From assembly GCA_027858215.1 (NCBI GenBank), contig JAQIDD010000159.1:1-11784 (forward strand): 11,784 bases of DNA. The letters are read 5' to 3'. The position numbers and the translations under genes were made by a program. The stretch is from Candidatus Delongbacteria bacterium (lineage in GTDB: Bacteria; Bacteroidota; Bacteroidia; Bacteroidales; ML635J-15). Positions 6,357 to 11,784 of this stretch are shown here, one piece after another (within the stretch, counting starts at the first letter, position 1; each line of letters begins with the position of its first letter). The notes under the pieces are model-generated. The model was not told the DNA's origin and did no database searches. It worked only from the letters and a program-made list of their open reading frames with translations.

Positions 6357-7697
6357 ATGAAAATAATAATTTCTGGAGCAGGAGAGGTTGGAAAATACCT
6401 TGCACAAATGTTGACAAAGGAAAATCATGATACCATTGTTGTTGATACAAACAAAGACAATCTAAAAATTGTAGAACAACAATATGATTTAATGACAATA
6501 ACGGGATCGTGTTCTTCTTTCAAAACACTGGAAGATGCTAAAGTAAGCACGGCAGATTTATTTATAGCTGTTACCCATTCTGAGGAGATCAATTTGCTGT
6601 CAGCTATGTTGGCAAAACGATTGGGAGCCAAAAAAACCATAGCACGTATTGACAATATTGAATACATTGATCCGGTCAGGAAGTTGCATTTCATCAACAT
6701 GGGCGTTGACAGGATGATTTATCCTGAAAAAATTGCCGCAAAGGAAGTAGTAGCATTGATACGTGAAACCGGAACCAATCAGGTTTTTGAATTTTCTGAT
6801 GGCCGCTTGAATTTGTTTGTGGTTTTTCTGTCCGAAGATGCTCCAATAATAAACAAAACACTGAAAGAGGCCACACAAATTAGCAATTCCTTCGATTACC
6901 GGGCAGTCGCCATTACCCGCAGCGGTAAAACCATTATCCCTTCAGGGGATGATGTATTGAAGGCTGGTGACCATGTATATGTTATTACCAGCCCTGAAGG
7001 CATTGATAGCCTGATGAAATATGCCGGCAAGCAAAAAGATAAATTCGATAATGTCATGATTCTGGGCGGAAGCCGCATAGGCCAAAAAGTAGCCAATGAA
7101 TTGTCAAAGAACTGTAAAATCAAGCTCATAGAAAAAAATGAAAACAAAGCCCTTGAGCTTGCAGACAGGCTCGACCGTTGTCTTGTGATTCATGGGGATG
7201 GCCGGAATATGGATTTGCTGGAAGAAGAGGGCATTAAAGATATGGACGCCTTTGTTGCTGTTACAGGAGATTCAGAGACCAATATTTTATCATGCATGCT
7301 GGCCAAGAAATTGGGTATTAAAAAAACCATCGCTGAGATTGAGAATTTTGATTATTTTGACTTTGCTCAAAAAATGGGCATTGATTCCATCGTTAATAAG
7401 AAACTCAGTGCCGCCTCCCGGATTTATTCTTTTACCATGCATGCTGAGGTATCTTCAATGAAATGCCTTACCAGTACAGATGCTGAATTGTTGGAATTTG
7501 TTGTGAAAGAAAAAGCAAGGATAACCAAAGATATCCTGCGTAACCTGAATTTTCCGGAAGATGCTATTGTTGGAGGTGTTGTCAGGGGGAAAAAAAGTTT
7601 TATTGCCACTGGAAATACCCACATTGTAAAAGGAGACAAAGTGGTTGTTTTCACCCTGCCGGGATCAATTAAGAAAGTTGAAAAGTTTTTTGCCTGA
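6357..7697 (+). CDS. trkA: Trk potassium uptake system regulatory subunit TrkA
   Basis: A 446-residue cytoplasmic nucleotide-binding protein that gates the TrkH/TrkG-type potassium channel. It has the full duplicated layout: RCK_N Rossmann domain 1 with GAGEVG at 7-12 and D30 ending strand 2; an RCK_C domain around 135-220; RCK_N domain 2 with GGSRIG at 237-242 and the acidic E259; and a second RCK_C around 365-446. Conserved stretches repeat in both halves (AVTHSEEINLLSAMLAKRLG and AVTGDSETNILSCMLAKKLG, each followed by a K-K-T-I-A segment). Length is normal. ATG 6357 is chosen because it places the first strand MKIIISGAGEVG at the N-terminus; the upstream ATG at 6336 would add seven hydrophobic residues overlapping the promoter-like box. 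No trkH follows: the next gene, murF, is convergent, so the channel subunit must be encoded elsewhere. It ends with TGA at 7695-7697. Confidence 0.96.
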   Translation: MKIIISGAGEVGKYLAQMLTKENHDTIVVDTNKDNLKIVEQQYDLMTITGSCSSFKTLEDAKVSTADLFIAVTHSEEINLLSAMLAKRLGAKKTIARIDNIEYIDPVRKLHFINMGVDRMIYPEKIAAKEVVALIRETGTNQVFEFSDGRLNLFVVFLSEDAPIINKTLKEATQISNSFDYRAVAITRSGKTIIPSGDDVLKAGDHVYVITSPEGIDSLMKYAGKQKDKFDNVMILGGSRIGQKVANELSKNCKIKLIEKNENKALELADRLDRCLVIHGDGRNMDLLEEEGIKDMDAFVAVTGDSETNILSCMLAKKLGIKKTIAEIENFDYFDFAQKMGIDSIVNKKLSAASRIYSFTMHAEVSSMKCLTSTDAELLEFVVKEKARITKDILRNLNFPEDAIVGGVVRGKKSFIATGNTHIVKGDKVVVFTLPGSIKKVEKFFA

Positions 7698-7741
7698 TTC
7701 AATTCTCGAAACCAATCAGTTAAAAATGGTTATTTTGAATC
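7696..7741. repeat. Imperfect inverted repeat after trkA
   Basis: GATTCAA (7696-7702) and TTGAATC (7735-7741) are perfect inverted copies, with a nested AACCA/TGGTT pair (7710-7714 and 7727-7731). The first arm overlaps the trkA TGA. It could fold into an interrupted hairpin at the end of the trkA message. There is no T-run behind it, so an intrinsic terminator is not supported; a 3'-end stabilising structure is possible. Confidence 0.35.
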
Positions 7742-7754
7742 ATATAGGTGATAA

Positions 7755-7803
7755 CGGTTACTACAAACACGAAACCCGGAAGCTCTTTTGTTATAAGTAA
7801 CCG
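7755..7803. repeat. Inverted repeat in the trkA/murF convergent gap
   Basis: CGGTTACT (7755-7762) and AGTAACCG (7796-7803) are perfect 8-base inverted copies. The stem can extend with ACAAA (7763-7767) pairing to TTTGT (7787-7791) across a 4-base bulge. The element sits between the ends of two convergent genes and has no T-run on either side. It may be a structured 3' region serving both messages or a protein-binding dyad; neither is shown. Confidence 0.4.
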
Positions 7804-7804
7804 A

Positions 7805-7831
7805 TTTTAACTCTTATTAACCATTATTAAC
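7805..7831. repeat. Three TTAAC motifs at 10-base spacing
   Basis: TTAAC occurs at 7807-7811, 7817-7821 and 7827-7831, exactly 10 bases apart. The last two share the longer TATTAAC and the first reads TTTTAAC. Equal spacing near one helical turn would place the motifs on one face of the DNA. They lie next to the inverted repeat at 7755-7803 and 31 bases beyond the murF stop. The role is unknown and chance in AT-rich DNA is possible. Confidence 0.35.
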
Positions 7832-7861
7832 AGAAATGTTTTTGCCTGAGTAGTTACCAAA

Positions 7862-9151
7862 TCAAAGGTAAGGAAGTATCTTTTCCAGTTGCATTGCCCT
7901 GGAGCCTTTTACAAGAATGTTGCGTTTGTTGAGCTTGTCTTTTTTGATTTGCTGTTTAAGGCTTTCTGTGTCAGGCAGAAATGTGTAATTATATGCAGCT
8001 TTAAATTTATAAAACTCAGGACCACACAAATAAACATCATTAAATCCCAGGTGGTTAACCAAATCAAGTATGTCACGATGTGCCTGTTCCGAAAAATTAC
8101 CTAACTCTTTCATATCTCCCAATATCATAGATTGCAATTTGTTTTTGTTGTAAAAATGCTGTATTGCAAGTTCCATACTTGTGGGATTGGCATTATACAT
8201 GTCAAGCAAAAGTTCATTTTTATCTGTAATTTTTATTTCAGAACGTTTATTTCCCGGGGTATAATGTTCTATGGCTTTGTTTATTTTATCTCCGGGAACC
8301 TTCAGGTAAGCCCCCATGCATATTGCAGAAAGGATGTTTTCAGCATTGTATGAACCAAATAACCGTGAAATACATTCCCCGTTCATGTTATCAGTTTCCC
8401 AATCTATGCCAACATAGCCATTCCTTGTAAAATGGTGGCCATGGCAGAATGCATTTCTGGAAGTGAAGCTGTATGTTATTGTTTTTTGTTCGCCGATCAA
8501 ATCAATGAGTAAACTGTTGTCCTGATTGATAAAACTGATGCCTTCTGTTTTCTCAAGATACCTGTATAATTCAGCTTTTGCTTTCTTTACTCCGGCAAAA
8601 GAACCAAAGCCTTCAATATGAGCTCTCCCCACATTGGTTATAAGTCCAAAATCTGGTTGAGATATTTCACACAGGCGTGCAATTTCACCAGGATGATTTG
8701 CACCCATTTCAATTATACCGTATTCTGTTGTTGGTTTGATATTGAGAATACTCAGGGGAACGCCAATATGATTGTTCAGGTTTCCGCTAGTTGCAGTGGT
8801 TTGATAATGCGCTTTTAGGATGGAATAAAACAATTCTTTTGTGGTCGTTTTTCCGTTGCTTCCTGTAATGGCAATTATTTTAGCTGTGATCTTCCTGCGA
8901 TGTAACTGTGCCAGTTTTTGTAACGCAATCAGGCTGTCTTTTACAAGCACTGTTTTTCCTTGTATCTGATAATCGGCATTATCAATCACAGCGTAAGCAG
9001 CCCCTTTTTCAATGGCTTCCGCCGCAAATTTGTTTCCATCAAAATTATCACCTTTCAATGCAAAAAAAATAACGCCGGGAATAATGTTTCTTGTATCAGT
9101 ACAAACTCCTTCTGAATGAGCAAAAATATCGGATAGTGTTCGGGTGTTCAT
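7862..9151 (-). CDS. murF: UDP-N-acetylmuramoyl-tripeptide--D-alanyl-D-alanine ligase
   Basis: A 429-residue cytoplasmic Mur ligase that adds D-Ala-D-Ala to the UDP-MurNAc-tripeptide, the last soluble step in building the peptidoglycan precursor. Domain order is complete: N-terminal substrate domain with VCTDTR (16-21); central ATPase domain with P-loop ITGSNGKTTTKE (95-106), EMGANHPGEI (148-157), NVGRAHIEGFGS (173-184) and GSYNAENI (266-273); and C-terminal domain with the MurF signature DMYNANPTSM (317-326), LGDMKELG (344-351) and VKGSRAMQLEK (414-424). DMYNANP separates MurF from MurE and MurC. ATG 9151 gives a normal N-terminus. It is 60 bases downstream of gldJ in the same direction, but a terminator hairpin lies between them and ends just before this start codon. 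Stop is TGA at 7864-7862. Confidence 0.96.
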   Translation of the reverse strand: MNTRTLSDIFAHSEGVCTDTRNIIPGVIFFALKGDNFDGNKFAAEAIEKGAAYAVIDNADYQIQGKTVLVKDSLIALQKLAQLHRRKITAKIIAITGSNGKTTTKELFYSILKAHYQTTATSGNLNNHIGVPLSILNIKPTTEYGIIEMGANHPGEIARLCEISQPDFGLITNVGRAHIEGFGSFAGVKKAKAELYRYLEKTEGISFINQDNSLLIDLIGEQKTITYSFTSRNAFCHGHHFTRNGYVGIDWETDNMNGECISRLFGSYNAENILSAICMGAYLKVPGDKINKAIEHYTPGNKRSEIKITDKNELLLDMYNANPTSMELAIQHFYNKNKLQSMILGDMKELGNFSEQAHRDILDLVNHLGFNDVYLCGPEFYKFKAAYNYTFLPDTESLKQQIKKDKLNKRNILVKGSRAMQLEKILPYL

Positions 9152-9154
9152 AGG

Positions 9155-9190
9155 TTAAAAAAGAAAACCCCATGCCTATAACATGGGGTT
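9155..9190 (-). terminator. Rho-independent terminator between gldJ and murF
   Basis: Read on the minus strand, AACCCCAT (9190-9183), a 9-base loop and ATGGGGTT (9173-9166) form a perfect 8-base stem with four G-C pairs, followed by TTCTTTTTT. It starts 22 bases after the gldJ stop codon. The T-rich tail ends only about 3 bases before the murF ATG at 9151, so it could end the porP-gldJ message, act as an attenuator of murF, or both. Confidence 0.82.
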
Positions 9191-9211
9191 GCATTATAAA
9201 TCACATATTCA

Positions 9212-10924
9212 TTATTCTTCAATTGTGGGAGATCCAACACGTGTCATAGCACAGCGGAATCCCAGGTCAGCTCTGGATTTCTTTTCATCCAGGAAACGGC
9301 GTGATCCCGGTGTCATCCAGTATGCACGATCTTTCCATGAACCGCCTTTATATACACGGGCACGGTCAGTTACAAGGGAAGTCATATTTGTTCCTTTGTT
9401 GCCTTTAGGATTAGTTGGGTCATATTCTCCTTCTCCCCATTCTTTGCCTGCCCAGTCACCATCATTATACATGCCATCAGTGGATTCGATGGTACGTGTG
9501 GAATCCTTATCATATTCAACGTACTCAGAATAACGTTCAGGTTCATTCCACCAGTCTTCTCCAGCAGCAGGAATGAGAGAATTAATGTCTCCATCCAGGT
9601 AATTTCGGTTATCAGCCCTTGTATAATTATCCCTGTTGTAAGCATGTTCAGCATCAACAGGTTTTTCCAGAATTTTTCCAGTTACATCAAAATAATCTTC
9701 AGCATCGGGAGTAAGCTCAATCATACCATCGTTGGGGTCCCGTGTAATTTCCCGTTCACTATATACATTGCCACGGAAGGGGCGAAATTCAGCCATATCA
9801 GAAAAGGTAAGATCACGATATACATCCATAACCCATTCATTGACATTGCCAGCCATACAGTACAATCCAAAATCATTGGGCCAGTAACTTCTTACGGGAG
9901 CACAAATATCCGCTTTATCATTCAGTGCACCGGCAACACCCATGTTATCACCACGGCCTCTCATGATGTTACCCATGATTTGTCCACGGTCTTCGGTACG
10001 GCTGTCATTACGTATATAATTACCATTCCATGGATACAGACGACGTTCATAAATTCTTTCCTTGTAATGATTTCCTATGTAGGCCAGTGCGGCATATTCC
10101 CATTCAGCTTCTGTTGGGAGCCGGTAGCGGGGAAGAAAAATCCCGTCTTCAATACTCACCCACCTGCGGTTATCGGCAAATGCACCTTGTCTGCCGCCAC
10201 CACCGCCGCGACGGCCTTCTTTCAATGTAGACGGGTCTTTGTATAATTTTTCAACTTTTCCATCCGGTCCGCGTCCTGTTTCATCAATATGCAGGTCAAG
10301 GTTGTCGGCATAAACTAGGTAGGCGTCCAGATTAAAATGTTTCGACTGATCCTGTGGAGCAGCATACGGGTCAAGTATGCCTTCCCTGATAAGGATAAAT
10401 TCATTAACCCTGTCAGTACGCCACGAAGAGTAGTCTCTGGCTTGCCTCCAACTAACACCAACAACTGGATATTGTTCATAAGCCGGATGACGGAGGTATA
10501 AATCCACCATAGGCTCGTTATATGCCAATCGCTGACGCCATACCAATGTATCAGGTAATGACTGCCGGTAAAGGTATCTGAAGTCTGTGGCATACACGTG
10601 ACGAAGCCAGTAAAGATATTCCCTGTAGTCAAGGTTGGTGACCTCGGTTTCATCCATATAAAAGGAAGAAACGGTAACGCGTCGTGGTGTATTATTCCAT
10701 TCGAACATTACGTCTTGTTCGGTATGTCCCATGGAAAATGTACCCCCTTCGACAAAAATGAGGCCTGGGCCTGTTTCTTGTTTATAACCCGGATGATTTT
10801 GAAAACCGCCGAAACGGGGATCATTGTAATACCATCCTGTAGTATTTGATGCTTCTTTTTGACATGATGCCAGTAAAAGCGCACCAAAGATCACAAGCAT
10901 TGAGAGACGGATAATATTTTTCAT
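9212..10924 (-). CDS. gldJ: Gliding motility lipoprotein GldJ (T9SS-associated)
   Basis: A 570-residue outer membrane-associated lipoprotein. GldJ is known from Flavobacterium as needed for gliding and for stability of the related GldK in the T9SS. The signal peptide ends in lipobox LLASC with C21. The rest has the sulfatase-modifying-factor (FGE-like) fold: VEGGTFSMGHTEQDVM (58-73), SSFYMDETEVTNLDYREYL (86-104), HPAYEQYPVVGVSWRQA (146-162), YRLPTEAEWEYAA (267-279), DFGLYCMAGNVNEWVMDVY (351-369), VYKGGSWKDRAYWMTPGSRR (524-543) and GFRCAMTRVGS (555-565). The TGW...GGFQ start (29-41), the spacing and the R-V-Y-K-G-G-S-W-K-D-R-A-Y-W block fit GldJ better than GldK, and length is close to known GldJ (about 560). 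An unusual glycine run lies at 240-244. It follows the porP/sprF gene by 32 bases with no terminator, so they are probably one transcript. Confidence 0.94.
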   Translation of the reverse strand: MKNIIRLSMLVIFGALLLASCQKEASNTTGWYYNDPRFGGFQNHPGYKQETGPGLIFVEGGTFSMGHTEQDVMFEWNNTPRRVTVSSFYMDETEVTNLDYREYLYWLRHVYATDFRYLYRQSLPDTLVWRQRLAYNEPMVDLYLRHPAYEQYPVVGVSWRQARDYSSWRTDRVNEFILIREGILDPYAAPQDQSKHFNLDAYLVYADNLDLHIDETGRGPDGKVEKLYKDPSTLKEGRRGGGGGRQGAFADNRRWVSIEDGIFLPRYRLPTEAEWEYAALAYIGNHYKERIYERRLYPWNGNYIRNDSRTEDRGQIMGNIMRGRGDNMGVAGALNDKADICAPVRSYWPNDFGLYCMAGNVNEWVMDVYRDLTFSDMAEFRPFRGNVYSEREITRDPNDGMIELTPDAEDYFDVTGKILEKPVDAEHAYNRDNYTRADNRNYLDGDINSLIPAAGEDWWNEPERYSEYVEYDKDSTRTIESTDGMYNDGDWAGKEWGEGEYDPTNPKGNKGTNMTSLVTDRARVYKGGSWKDRAYWMTPGSRRFLDEKKSRADLGFRCAMTRVGSPTIEE

Positions 10925-10956
10925 GACACTAAATTTTGTTTATACATTATATATAA

Positions 10957-11784
10957 CTAAAATGACGGACAACTTATTGTCCTGTATTTAGATTCAGGAG
11001 GATTACAATTAAATGTAAAGCCAAATGTTACTTCATGAGCACCAAGTGTTGAATTTTTTAATTTTGAAACTGTCATGTCATAACTGTATCCAACTTTAAT
11101 CTGGTCTTGTCTGAAACCGACTAACATAATAAATGAATCGTAATGGAAGTTGAAATTTTGTCTGAGCCAGAAACCTGCAACTATGGATTTCCTGTTTACA
11201 TAAACACCCCAGTTGAACTGTTGGAAATCACCTTGCTGGTGGAACAATAGTTGTGGAGCAATTGACAGTTCACCCCTTCTGAAATCTTTTGCAGTGATGG
11301 GAATATCAGTTCCAAAATGTACAGTAAATTTACGTGGAAGCACTGCATCACTACCTCTTAGGAATGATTCAGCCGGTTCGGTAAGGTGATGGACAGCAAA
11401 TCCGAAAAATGTACTTTCACTAAACCCCACGAGCCCTGCTGAAAAATCAAAATAATTCTTGTTATTATCCACAATACTGGCATCTTCATTTGTTGCATAT
11501 ATGGGGCCATATAAAGGGTGAATCATGTCAGGGAAGATGAAATCCCATTCAATTGTTTTCATAATATAAGCAGCCTGAAAACCACCTGCAATTGCAAACC
11601 GCCTCGTAACAGGTAAGGTGTATGAATACATGCCTGCAATGGTTGTTGCTGTAATGGTTCCGTCACCCTGTACATCGTTCATCAGCAATAAACCCACACC
11701 CCCTTTTAGAACATTCACATGTTGGTCGTATGACAGGCTATAGGTAACATAGGTTTGCCCCAAGGCAGGCCACTGATTGCGATA
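10957..11784 (-). CDS. porP: PorP/SprF family type IX secretion system membrane protein (N-terminus outside window)
   Basis: The last 275 codons of a PorP/SprF family outer membrane beta-barrel protein; the frame is open to the window edge. The edge sequence reads YRNQWPAL followed by GQTYVTYSLSYDQ, the conserved motif near the N-terminus of this family, so roughly 30-60 residues including the signal peptide are missing; the TTG at 11763 is not the true start. Alternating hydrophobic strands run through the protein, with ...FFGFAVHHLTEP..., FTVHFGTDIPI, QIKVGYSYDMTVSKL and the family-like ending YRTISCPSF. PorP is an essential T9SS component in Porphyromonas, while SprF helps deliver SprB in Flavobacterium; several paralogues per genome are usual, so the partner cannot be named. 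Its stop (TAG) lies 32 bases before gldJ, tying it to the secretion/gliding machinery. Confidence 0.92.
   Translation of the reverse strand, partial: YRNQWPALGQTYVTYSLSYDQHVNVLKGGVGLLLMNDVQGDGTITATTIAGMYSYTLPVTRRFAIAGGFQAAYIMKTIEWDFIFPDMIHPLYGPIYATNEDASIVDNNKNYFDFSAGLVGFSESTFFGFAVHHLTEPAESFLRGSDAVLPRKFTVHFGTDIPITAKDFRRGELSIAPQLLFHQQGDFQQFNWGVYVNRKSIVAGFWLRQNFNFHYDSFIMLVGFRQDQIKVGYSYDMTVSKLKNSTLGAHEVTFGFTFNCNPPESKYRTISCPSF

Noticed and set aside
9644..10246. Plus-strand open frame of 200 codons
   Set aside because: It is antisense to conserved GldJ blocks and has no domain or start context; it reflects low stop frequency opposite the real gene.
1..11784. CRISPR array, tRNA/rRNA gene, insertion sequence or defence system
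   Set aside because: No regularly spaced direct repeats, no cloverleaf or rRNA-like sequence, no transposase or nuclease-effector genes are visible on either strand.

Overview
The window looks like chromosome of a member of the Bacteroidota, probably a gliding or type IX secretion system (T9SS)-bearing lineage near Bacteroidales/Marinilabiliales. The grounds are a T9SS C-terminal sorting domain on a large surface protein, GldJ and PorP/SprF genes, Bacteroidota-type promoter motifs (TAnnTTTG), few Shine-Dalgarno sites and modest GC content. TGA is the natural stop of def, trkA and murF, so the standard bacterial code applies. I see no RNA gene, insertion sequence, CRISPR array or prophage.

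Left part (1-2454, minus strand): one large secreted T9SS cargo gene encoding a signal peptide, a choice-of-anchor-L-type domain, a Calx-beta-like segment, PKD/SprB-like modules and a T9SS type A sorting tail. An in-frame TGA at 1189-1191 splits it. The stop falls where an internal sister module has a GGA glycine codon, so a single base change fits. A rho-independent terminator closes the gene at 41-68.

Middle part (2533-7697, plus strand): ruvX, def and a small lipoprotein gene packed with a 2-base gap and a 4-base overlap, then comEC after 61 bases, then trkA with a good candidate promoter of its own. These are housekeeping genes: Holliday junction/rRNA processing nuclease, N-terminal deformylation, DNA uptake channel, and potassium transport regulation. 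The ComEC has a C-terminal region that looks like a metallo-beta-lactamase remnant without metal ligands.

The convergent gap 7698-7861 holds no gene but has two inverted repeats and a TTAAC motif repeated three times at exactly 10-base spacing.

Right part (7862-11784, minus strand): transcription runs from a PorP/SprF outer membrane protein (cut by the window edge) to gldJ to murF. The first two belong to the T9SS/gliding apparatus, which would secrete proteins like the broken cargo at the left. A strong terminator hairpin lies between gldJ and murF and ends only a few bases before the murF start codon, which suggests read-through or attenuation control. Overall the region is largely ordinary. 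The points worth checking are the nonsense-split cargo gene, the hairpin ahead of murF, the structured convergent gap and the degenerate ComEC tail.
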